A DNA stretch of 64,000 bases from Harmothoe impar (taxonomy: Eukaryota; Annelida; Polychaeta; Phyllodocida; Polynoidae): the NCBI GenBank assembly GCA_947462335.1, contig OX381714.1, forward strand, positions 56,465,800 through 56,529,799. The letters run 5' to 3'. Below the pieces are notes generated by a model. The model was not told where the DNA came from. It made no database searches and was given only the letters and a program-made list of their open reading frames with translations. The translations under genes were made by a program, and so were the position numbers. Positions within the stretch are counted from its first letter, which is position 1; every line of letters begins with the position of its first letter. Positions 40,926-52,806 of the stretch are shown in pieces.

Positions 40926-43900
40926 CTATAGCCTGGTGTGAAGGTACAGCAGTATAACACTAAGTAGGGTTAGCATGGTACAGCTGCCCCCTCTGGTGCT
41001 GGGAGCAGCAGACTCCAGCTGAAGGGCCGTCTTTACACGGATAATGCCGTCATCCTCCACCATGTTGGCGGGGGCGCTGCTGTCTGTGGTTCTGATGGCG
41101 TCCATCTGACAGTGCAGCCAGTACTCCCCAATGTTACGCGGGTAACTCCTTGCCACCTGCACAATGGAACATAGAAAATATTTAATTTTAATTGAAAATC
41201 ATAATTATTAGGGAGTAGCCATTTTAAACAACATGGGGGAGCTGGTGGTGATCTGGCATGACAGGGGTGGGACAGGGAGCGAAAACCAAGACAATCTTGA
41301 GAGGGGGGACCCAAAATGATGCTGCAAGCCTGTGCGAAAAGCCTCTGCAACAGTCCACCAACACCCTATTTTAATGAACACTCCCTTACTCAGATAACGA
41401 AAGTCTGATCAAATAGTATTCTTACAACAATTTTCAGGAGTCATTGTTAGTACCTTCCCTAAAGCACTAAGCTGCCCAATAAGTGTCATGTTGTGCTACA
41501 AGCCCTACCTGTAGTTTGCTGTCCGTGTAGCCGTAGTAGACTTGTCCCACAAAGAAGAAGGTCCTCCCGGCGTACTGCGTGATGGCATCCACTCTGGTCA
41601 CGTGGTCCGGCAGGTTCCACACAGAGATGGAGCGAGGGTAACCACGCGCTATACGGTTACCAAGGATACGGTAAAACTCTCTGCCTGTCAATTAGATCAT
41701 GTGAAAATGAATTGAGAAATTAGTTTCAATTAATGCATAGAGGATTCTCATGACATTAGTATCTTGTCTGCCATTTGCATTTCATAAATAAGGGTGACTC
41801 AACTTAATCATTATATATATATGACTTATCAAGAGGGATAGTATAGTACCCATGCATCATGGCAACAAAAGGGTCGGTGCATTAAAGTACTACGCTGCCC
41901 TTAAAGGGTTACATGCTAACCTTTGAAGGCGTAGATATTGTTGTTACCACTCCACCTGAAGATGGCGTCTATGTTAGAGGGCAGACCGCGAATCGCATCC
42001 GCGATGAGGAAGGGACCCGTGTTAGAAAACAGACGGAGACCTTGGCGTTTAGTATTGGATACCACAAACACGTACAGCTGTGTGCCCTGAAAAACAGTCA
42101 ACTGCAATTAGTGGTGCTGACTAGTGGATATAAATAATCTCTACTTTGGCCGGGCTTTTGTAAATTGTCTAAGTAAAAACTAATATACTTCAGGTAAATA
42201 CGTTAAACTGCATAGACAACGCATAATTTCTTCACCATCGGAAACCACCTTTTATTGATTCATGATAAGATAGGACATGAGGATAGTTGATATAAGCAAA
42301 GTAGGCAATATGGATTTTGTAGTTTTCAGTAATTTTGATTTGTCACTTTTTGCATATCCAGCAGATTTGTTTTTAACCCTTTAAAGGGCATTATAGTGCT
42401 TTATTGACCCATGCCGTTTTGTTGTTGTGATGCTGAAAGCAGCACTGATAAGCAGCTCACCAGTGCTGCTTTTACACATCATGCCAATTCTATACCGGTT
42501 TGATTTCCAAAAAAAAGGCATGATGACCCCATGCAGTGCTGGTGACTTCCTTACTAGCACTGCATTGGTGCATTATGGCTACAAAATAAAGTTTAACTTT
42601 GAGGCATCATGGATTAAATATGAAGTGTATACTCACAGCAAAGATGTAGAGTTTGGATGAGAACCCAGATGTGAGTGCTATAGCAGCGTCCACTTTGCTG
42701 CTGATCCTAAAGTCGTCCTCAATGGTCCTCGTGTTCACCTTGTTCCTGGTCAGGATGTAGTACTTCTCTCCTGAAACAGGCATAATCAAGTCATAAATAT
42801 CATGTCCGAACTATTAAACTGTGATATAGACCTCATCCGCATGAAATAAACTAGGTTCTTGTACTTTACCCCATTTCCTATCATTTCTTTTTTCCCAAAC
42901 CATCTCCCCCTATTTGACTTTATGTCTTGTAAATGCACCTTGGGATCATATATTTATGTGCATTTATTTGAAATGAATTGTAAGTTACACAAACAAACAT
43001 AACTTTCTTATTCTCAGGAAATATTTCTCATTTGAAGTAAAATCTTATGTGAGGGACAGATCACATTTTAGAGAAATTATCTTAAGGTAAATAATCTAGA
43101 AAACCTGTTCTTTTCATGGATAACAACAAATATCTTTTGAGAAAAATAAAATTATTGACTTTAATACCTATATAGACTCAAAGTGCAATTTATCAAGTCC
43201 ATCTTCTTGCAAAGGAAAAGATTGTGACTTTAATTCATTAAAATAATATAGATGCTTACCACTGAAGGCAAAGGTGAGGGTGTCCCTGTAGAGTTGCTTG
43301 ATGGTGGCCACAGCATCAAACTGGCCACTACAGGCCCCTGTGGGTAGGGTAGGGGTGGTGGTGGACGGGACGGTAGTCGTCACCACGGTCACTCCCGTAA
43401 CACCTGTACCACGGGTAGGGGCAGGCGTGGTGGGCTCAGGTTTGGGACCTGGAATGATAAATGCATTATTTTATTATCTGTAGATTTACATTTTCATGGC
43501 CTGGAGACACTGGCTGTCAGCTGAGGGCAATTGCAATGTGAAATAGTGAGATCTATTAATCTTTAATCATTTTACCAGCACAATATTGATTGTTTTCAAG
43601 TTCTTGTTATTTTAATTTCTTTTAAATATGATAGACATAAGGCATTAAATGCTGATGGAATATTAGAGAAAATGTAATGTTAGCAAATTTAAGGTGTCCA
43701 TGAATGACTTGCCAGTGGTGCATTCATGCATTATGGTGACCCTACACGAAAATTAGTTGAATTCTAAGCTGAATTCTAGAGAATGAGATTAATAAGTGAG
43801 CGTACTTACCGTACAGGGACTGGATGGCCATGATGTCGTCAGAGTGCAGTTTGAAGTCGGGCTGGTAGCTGCGGTAGAAGGGAGCCATGAGGGCGTCCTT

Positions 43901-43968
43901 GTTGTCTGAGTGAGACAACCCCAGAGAGTGTCCAAACTCATGCACTGCCACCTGGAACAGGTCGATGC
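40926..43968 (-). CDS. Array copy C8: six-exon 3' half of MMP gene
   Basis: Exons 43968-43810, 43448-43260, 42770-42637, 42086-41921, 41684-41509 and 41156-40926. PFYRSYQ, tail Ile, and the same silent change in RVDAI as C5 (GGCATCC at 41585), although three periods lie between them. The spacer has a private T-to-G change in a T-run near 45082. Confidence 0.8.
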
Positions 43969-46752
43969 CTGCAAAAGACAAAGTGTCGGCTACAATGTCC
44001 ATAGTCTACTTTACCCACTTTTGTTGGGGTTCTTACTTTTTGATGGATTATGTTAATTTCCTCAATTGACCAAGATCTTGAGATTTCCTACTTTTTTATC
44101 AACCAGGAAGTGGTAACTCCTAATTGGCATAGATATAGCAATGATTAACATAATGTATAAATAGATAGGGCAAACTATTTGGTTCCACGTGACTGTATGT
44201 GTATGTTGTGCCTCCCTCTGGTGTGAAAGGGCGGAAATAGAATTGCTTACCTTGGTCCTCAGCAGCAAAGGGCCAGGCTGTTTCTGGTAGGTGGATAAGG
44301 CTGTTATATTATTAATGAATGTGGGCCATAGGGGCCTTGTCAGGGGGTGGGGAGCAGATTTGTTACATGTTTGGTTATTGCCCAGAGGTGTGTCTGTTAA
44401 GAATGTGGCCCAGCTTGACTTAGATGTTTATTTTTTATTCACTTCTTGATTGTGCGCACGTAATCTACGATCGTCTCGCACGCATTTACTAAGACTCTAG
44501 GGTGAAAAACAATAGCACAGTGGTGTTCAGGGTGACTCAGGCTTCGCGTGAGTGGTCAAATGTTTGAAATCGGAGGATTTTAAAAATTTAGTTTATCACG
44601 ATGTGCGTACGGGCACCTCTAGCAGATTTACTAGTGGTGCCCTCTTAACTCTGACCTGCTGCACCTCTCCGGCAGGCTTTGGTGGTCACATGGCCTTTTT
44701 CAGAATTGAAATCGGACCATTATTAAGGACAGCAGAAATTATTCGCTAGCGCCTTTACAATGTGTCCCAGGTGGTATCTGAACATCTGAGACATCAAAAG
44801 GGGAAAAAGAAGATTTATTTGGTAATTTATCATTTAGATGGAAAATATGAGTTACAAACCTATAATTACCACAGCCTTAATGTTAGAGATCTATTTAGTT
44901 TTATGCATGGCAAAAGCATGCCTTGTCAAACTAGTCGTTTCCCCCGCTTAACTTTGAAGGGCATATGTATTTAAATGAACACATTAAAAAAAGGTGGACT
45001 CTTTTTACTTAGCTCTTTAAGGGTAGCATTAATGCACTACAAGTACCTACGCCTTGTCAGTTCATGGTGGTTCCCACTTGTGGTTTTTTTTGCCAAGTCT
45101 ATTTTAATCTTTAGCTTTTCAGCTATTTTACATATTTGAAAGAACAAGATGTGTTTTTTATCTGAGGGATACAATCACTTACATCTATTAATTACCTCAT
45201 TTTTTTCAAACTTGTAAAATAGCTGAGAAAATGAAGATTTAAATGGTACGGGAGCCTTGTCAGTTCATGGTGTGTCTGATGGGTACCTCACACGTCTTTT
45301 GGCTGGAGTGTGATTGATTTGTAGAAAATATATCTGAATTGACACATAACAGTGATATCATTTGATTTTCACATTTATTTCATCATTGGTATTTACACAT
45401 ATGGACAACGGCATTATTGATATTGGTACAAAAATGTATGCACACGTCTTAGTGTATTTCTAAACTACGAGTATCAATCATCCTATTCGCCCTCTTATGA
45501 TTGCCGTTTCACGCCCTGCTTCAGCCCATTCTGGGGTTGATTGTACGAGGATCCCCTGGATTTTCTCTCCTTGTTAAGTCTATTTCAAACTCGATTTTCT
45601 CAGCTTTTTTTACGCATTTGTAAAAAAATGAGGATATCTATCAATAGGACAGTCATTTACGCTCATAAACACTCTCCATATTTTTTTAATCTTTCAAACA
45701 ACCGATAAAGCCCAGATAGAAATAGACTTCACAAAGAGGGAAAATCCATGGGAACCTCGTACAAGGAGGTGAAATATTGCGAGAGTTGGTGCATGAATTG
45801 CAACCATAAGAGGGTCTATAGGAAATGTTGTATACAGCCTCCAGAGGTTGTCATTTAGCACACAGCTTATGCCTGTTCCAGAGTCGAGTGTGCCAGGTTC
45901 TCAGTGTTATGTACCTTCGGCCAAGTCTATTTCAATCCTTATTTTTCAGCTAATGTTAACCTAAAACTGCATGAGAATGCATCTAGACTCTGTATGCCTT
46001 GAGTGTATGCCTATGTGTATGGGCTCAGGTGCGTAGCTTAAATAGCTGCGAAAATGGAGAATTAATTAGACTTGGCAAAGAGAGTAAACGCTGGCAACCT
46101 GGCACAAAGAGGTGCATGAACTGTAACCATAAGAGGGTGTGTGACACCACACTAGCTCGGTAGCCCACTTATGATAGGCTTATCCCTAACATTGAAATGC
46201 AAACATCCTGGTATTTCTATATATACAGATTGTATCATAAGGTGATGGTCTGTTAATCCTGCCTTCTATTTACAAACATGATATACTACAAAAGTAGCTA
46301 TAATTAGGTCTCCTGTGTGGCTTTATGGATTCTCCCAAGTTCAAAATCACTTACATCCATTAATTACCTCCTTCACCTTCAAACATGTTAAATGACTGAG
46401 AAAATGGAGAATTAAATAGACTTGGCAAAGAGAGTAAACGCTGGCAACCTGGCACAAAGAGGTGCATGAACTGTAACCATAAGAGGGTGTGTGACACCAC
46501 ACTAATTCGGTAGCCCACTTATGATAGGCTTATCCCTAACATTGAAATAAAAAGATCCTGGTATTTCTATATATATACAGATTGTATCATAAGGTGATGG
46601 TCTGTTAATCCCACCTTCTTATTTACAAACATGATATACTACAAAAGTAGCTATAATTAGGTCTCCTGTGTGGCTTTATGGATTCTCCCAAGTTAGGGGT
46701 ACAGCGTTGGCTTCTATGCAAGACATTACAGTCCTATGTAGGCACAGTGTCC

Positions 46753-49700
46753 CTATAGCCTGGTGTGAAGGTACAGCAGTACAACACTAAGTAGGGTTAG
46801 CATGGTACAGCTGCCCCCTCTGGTGCTGGGAGCAGCAGACTCCAGCTGAAGGGCCGTCTTTACACGGATAATGCCGTCATCCTCCACCATGTTGGCGGGG
46901 GCGCTGCTGTCTGTGGTTCTGATGGCGTCCATCTGACAGTGCAGCCAGTACTCCCCAATGTTACGCGGGTAACTCCTTGCCACCTGCACAATGGAACATA
47001 GAAAATATCTAATTTTAATTGAAAATCATAATTATTAGGGAGTAGCCATTTTAAACAACATGGGGGAGCTGGTGGTGATCTGGCATGACAGGGGTGGGAC
47101 AGGGAGCGAAAACCAAGACAATCTTGAGAGGGGGGACCCAAAATGATGCTGCAAGCCTGTGCGAAAAGCCTCTGCAACAGTCCACCAACACCCTATTTTA
47201 ATGAACACTCCCTTACTCAGATAACGAAAGTCTGATCAAATAGTATTCTTACAACAATTTTCAGGAGTCATTGTTAGTACCTTCCCTAAAGCACTAAGCT
47301 GCCCAATAAGTGTCATGTTGTGCTACAAGCCCTACCTGTAGTTTGCTGTCCGTGTAGCCGTAGTAGACTTGTCCCACAAAGAAGAAGGTCCTCCCGGCGT
47401 ACTGCGTGATGGCGTCCACTCTGGTCACGTGGTCCGGCAGGTTCCACACAGAGATGGAGCGAGGGTAACCACGCGCTATACGGTTACCAAGGATACGGTA
47501 AAACTCTCTGCCTGTCAATTAGATCATGTGAAAATGAATTGAGATATTAGTTTCAATTAATGCATAGAGGATTCTCATGACATTAGTATCTTGTCTGCCA
47601 TTTGCATTTCATAAATAAGGGTGACTCAACTTAATCATTATATATATATGACTTATCAAGAGGGATAGTATAGTACCCATGCATCATGGCAACAAAAGGG
47701 TCGGTGCATTAAAGTACTACGCTGCCCTTAAAGGGTTACATGCTAACCTTTGAAGGCGTAGATATTGTTGTTACCACTCCACCTGAAGATGGCGTCTATG
47801 TTAGAGGGCAGACCGCGAATCGCATCCGCGATGAGGAAGGGACCCGTGTTAGAAAACAGACGGAGACCTTGGCGTTTAGTATTGGATACCACAAACACGT
47901 ACAGCTGTGTGCCCTGAAAAACAGTCAACTGCAATTAGTGGTGCTGACTAGTGGATATAAATAATCTCTACTTTGGCCGGGCTTTTGTAAATTGTCTAAG
48001 TAAAAACTAATATACTTCAGGTAAATACGTTAAACTGCATAGACAACGCATAATTTCTTCACCATCGGAAACCACCTTTTATTGATTCATGATAAGATAG
48101 GACATGAGGATAGTTGATATAAGCAAAGTAGGCAATATGGATTTTGTAGTTTTCAGTAATTTTGATTTGTCACTTTTTGCATATCCAGCAGATTTGTTTT
48201 TAACCCTTTAAAGGGCATTATAGTGCTTTATTGACCCATGCCGTTTTGTTGTTGTGATGCTGAAAGCAGCACTGATAAGCAGCTCACCAGTGCTGCTTTT
48301 ACACATCATGCCAATTCTATACCGGTTTGATTTCCAAAAAAAAGGCATGATGACCCCATGCAGTGCTGGTGACTTCCTTACTAGCACTGCATTGGTGCAT
48401 TATGGCTACAAAATAAAGTTTAACTTTGAGGCATCATGGATTAAATATGAAGTGTATACTCACAGCAAAGATGTAGAGTTTGGATGAGAACCCAGATGTG
48501 AGTGCTATAGCAGCGTCCACTTTGCTGCTGATCCTAAAGTCGTCCTCAATGGTCCTCGTGTTCACCTTGTTCCTGGTCAGGATGTAGTACTTCTCTCCTG
48601 AAACAGGCATAATCAAGTCATAAATATCATGTCCGAACTATTAAACTGTGATATAGACCTCATCCGCATGAAATAAACTAGGTTCTTGTACTTTACCCCA
48701 TTTCCTATCATTTCTTTTTTCCCAAACCATCTCCCCCTATTTGACTTTATGTCTTGTAAATGCACCTTGGGATCATATATTTATGTGCATTTATTTGAAA
48801 TGAATTGTAAGTTACACAAACAAACATAACTTTCTTATTCTCAGGAAATATTTCTCATTTGAAGTAAAATCTTATGTGAGGGACAGATCACATTTTAGAG
48901 AAATTATCTTAAGGTAAATAATCTAGAAAACCTGTTCTTTTCATGGATAACAACAAATATCTTTTGAGAAAAATAAAATTATTGACTTTAATACCTATAT
49001 AGACTCAAAGTGCAATTTATCAAGTCCATCTTCTTGCAAAGGAAAAGATTGTGACTTTAATTCATTAAAATAATATAGATGCTTACCACTGAAGGCAAAG
49101 GTGAGGGTGTCCCTGTAGAGTTGCTTGATGGTGGCCACAGCATCAAACTGGCCACTACAGGCCCCTGTGGGTAGGGTAGGGGTGGTGGTGGACGGGACGG
49201 TAGTCGTCACCACGGTCACTCCCGTAACACCTGTACCACGGGTAGGGGCAGGCGTGGTGGGCTCAGGTTTGGGACCTGGAATGATAAATGCATTATTTTA
49301 TTATCTGTAGATTTACATTTTCATGGCCTGGAGACACTGGCTGTCAGCTGAGGGCAATTGCAATGTGAAATAGTGAGATCTATTAATCTTTAATCATTTT
49401 ACCAGCACAATATTGATTGTTTTCAAGTTCTTGTTATTTTAATTTCTTTTAAATATGATAGACATAAGGCATTAAATGCTGATGGAATATTAGAGAAAAT
49501 GTAATGTTAGCAAATTTAAGGTGTCCATGAATGACTTGCCAGTGGTGCATTCATGCATTATGGTGACCCTACACGAAAATTAGTTGAATTCTAAGCTGAA
49601 TTCTAGAGAATGAGATTAATAAGTGAGCGTACTTACCGTACAGGGACTGGATGGCCATGATGTCGTCAGAGTGCAGTTTGAAGTCGGGCTGGTAGCTGCG

Positions 49701-49795
49701 GTAGAAGGGAGCCATGAGGGCGTCCTTGTTGTCTGAGTGAGACAACCCCAGAGAGTGTCCAAACTCATGCACTGCCACCTGGAACAGGTCGATGC
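46753..49795 (-). CDS. Array copy C9: six-exon 3' half of MMP gene, mosaic variants
   Basis: Exons 49795-49637, 49275-49087, 48597-48464, 47913-47748, 47511-47336 and 46983-46753. It combines the tail Val and the intron C of C3/C4 with the PFYRSYQ of C5-C8, so it is a mosaic. Its spacer has the 4-bp deletion (near 51005) and the C-to-G change (about 52007) also seen after C6. It is the copy nearest the basal gene. Confidence 0.8.
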
Positions 49796-52575
49796 CTGCA
49801 AAAGACAAAGTGTCGGCTACAATGTCCATAGTCTACTTTACCCACTTTTGTTGGGGTTCTTACTTTTTGATGGATTATGTTAATTTCCTCAATTGACCAA
49901 GATCTTGAGATTTCCTACTTTTTTATCAACCAGGAAGTGGTAACTCCTAATTGGCATAGATATAGCAATGATTAACATAATGTATAAATAGATAGGGCAA
50001 ACTATTTGGTTCCACGTGACTGTATGTGTATGTTGTGCCTCCCTCTGGTGTGAAAGGGCGGAAATAGAATTGCTTACCTTGGTCCTCAGCAGCAAAGGGC
50101 CAGGCTGTTTCTGGTAGGTGGATAAGGCTGTTATATTATTAATGAATGTGGGCCATAGGGGCCTTGTCAGGGGGTGGGGAGCAGATTTGTTACATGTTTG
50201 GTTATTGCCCAGAGGTGTGTCTGTTAAGAATGTGGCCCAGCTTGACTTAGATGTTTATTTTTTATTCACTTCTTGATTGTGCGCACGTAATCTACGATCG
50301 TCTCGCACGCATTTACTAAGACTCTAGGGTGAAAAACAATAGCACAGTGGTGTTCAGGGTGACTCAGGCTTCGCGTGAGTGGTCAAATGTTTGAAATCGG
50401 AGGATTTTAAAAATTTAGTTTATCACGATGTGCGTACGGGCACCTCTAGCAGATTTACTAGTGGTGCCCTCTTAACTCTGACCTGCTGCACCTCTCCGGC
50501 AGGCTTTGGTGGTCACATGGCCTTTTTCAGAATTGAAATCGGACCATTATTAAGGACAGCAGAAATTATTCGCTAGCGCCTTTACAATGTGTCCCAGGTG
50601 GTATCTGAACATCTGAGACATCAAAAGGGGAAAAAGAAGATTTATTTGGTAATTTATCATTTAGATGGAAAATATGAGTTACAAACCTATAATTACCACA
50701 GCCTTAATGTTAGAGATCTATTTAGTTTTATGCATGGCAAAAGCATGCCTTGTCAAACTAGTCGTTTCCCCCGCTTAACTTTGAAGGGCATATGTATTTA
50801 AATGAACACATTAAAAAAAGGTGGACTCTTTTTACTTAGCTCTTTAAGGGTAGCATTAATGCACTACAAGTACCTACGCCTTGTCAGTTCATGGTGGTTC
50901 CCACTTGTGTTTTTTTTTGCCAAGTCTATTTTAATCTTTAGCTTTTCAGCTATTTTACATATTTGAAAGAACAAGATGTGTTTTTTATCTGAGGGATACA
51001 ATCACATCTATTAATTACCTCATTTTTTTCAAACTTGTAAAATAGCTGAGAAAATGAAGATTTAAATGGTACGGGAGCCTTGTCAGTTCATGGTGTGTCT
51101 GATGGGTACCTCACACGTCTTTTGGCTGGAGTGTGATTGATTTGTAGAAAATATATCTGAATTGACACATAACAGTGATATCATTTGATTTTCACATTTA
51201 TTTCATCATTGGTATTTACACATATGGACAACGGCATTATTGATATTGGTACAAAAATGTATGCACACGTCTTAGTGTATTTCTAAACTACGAGTATCAA
51301 TCATCCTATTCGCCCTCTTATGATTGCCGTTTCACGCCCTGCTTCAGCCCATTCTGGGGTTGATTGTACGAGGATCCCCTGGATTTTCTCTCCTTGTTAA
51401 GTCTATTTCAAACTCGATTTTCTCAGCTTTTTTTACGCATTTGTAAAAAAATGAGGATATCTATCAATAGGACAGTCATTTACGCTCATAAACACTCTCC
51501 ATATTTTTTTAATCTTTCAAACAACCGATAAAGCCCAGATAGAAATAGACTTCACAAAGAGGGAAAATCCATGGGAACCTCGTACAAGGAGGTGAAATAT
51601 TGCGAGAGTTGGTGCATGAATTGCAACCATAAGAGGGTCTATAGGAAATGTTGTATACAGCCTCCAGAGGTTGTCATTTAGCACACAGCTTATGCCTGTT
51701 CCAGAGTCGAGTGTGCCAGGTTCTCAGTGTTATGTACCTTCGGCCAAGTCTATTTCAATCCTTATTTTTCAGCTAATGTTAACCTAAAACTGCATGAGAA
51801 TGCATCTAGACTCTGTATGCCTTGAGTGTATGCCTATGTGTATGGGCTCAGGTGCGTAGCTTAAATAGCTGCGAAAATGGAGAATTAATTAGACTTGGCA
51901 AAGAGAGTAAACGCTGGCAACCTGGCACAAAGAGGTGCATGAACTGTAACCATAAGAGGGTGTGTGACACCACACTAGCTCGGTAGCCCACTTATGATAG
52001 GCTTATCGCTAACATTGAAATGCAAACATCCTGGTATTTCTATATATACAGATTGTATCATAAGGTGATGGTCTGTTAATCCTGCCTTCTATTTACAAAC
52101 ATGATATACTACAAAAGTAGCTATAATTAGGTCTCCTGTGTGGCTTTATGGATTCTCCCAAGTTCAAAATCACTTACATCCATTAATTACCTCCTTCACC
52201 TTCAAACATGTTAAATGACTGAGAAAATGGAGAATTAAATAGACTTGGCAAAGAGAGTAAACGCTGGCAACCTGGCACAAAGAGGTGCATGAACTGTAAC
52301 CATAAGAGGGTGTGTGACACCACACTAATTCGGTAGCCCACTTATGATAGGCTTATCCCTAACATTGAAATAAAAAGATCCTGGTATTTCTATATATATA
52401 CAGATTGTATCATAAGGTGATGGTCTGTTAATCCCACCTTCTTATTTACAAACATGATATACTACAAAAGTAGCTATAATTAGGTCTCCTGTGTGGCTTT
52501 ATGGATTCTCCCAAGTTAGGGGTACAGCGTTGGCTTCTATGCAAGACATTACAGTCCTATGTAGGCACAGTGTCC

Positions 52576-52806
52576 CTATAGCCTGGTGTGAAGGTACAGC
52601 AGTATAACACTAAGTAGGGTTAGCATGGTACAGCTGCCCCCTCTGGTGCTGGGAGCAGCAGACTCCAGCTGAAGGGCCGTCTTTACACGGATAATGCCGT
52701 CATCCTCCACCATGTTGGCGGGGGCGCTGCTGTCTGTGGTTCTGATGGCGTCCATCTGACAGTGCAGCCAGTACTCCCCAATGTTACGCGGGTAACTCCT
52801 TGCCAC
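52576..52806 (-). CDS. C10 terminal exon: end of hemopexin domain and hydrophobic GPI-like tail
   Basis: The acceptor is TTGTGCAG and the stop is at 52576-52578. IGEYWLHC holds the second hemopexin disulfide cysteine. A 38-residue spacer (Ser, Thr, acidic) follows, then GGSC, then [12 protein letters not shown] and HTRL before the stop. A small-residue cluster plus a terminal hydrophobic run fits a GPI-attachment signal, though 12 hydrophobic residues is short; a very short membrane anchor is the alternative. I found no AATAAA on the minus strand in the few hundred bases downstream. Confidence 0.88.
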   Translation of the reverse strand: MARSYPRNIGEYWLHCQMDAIRTTDSSAPANMVEDDGIIRVKTALQLESAAPSTRGGSCTMLTLLSVILLYLHTRL

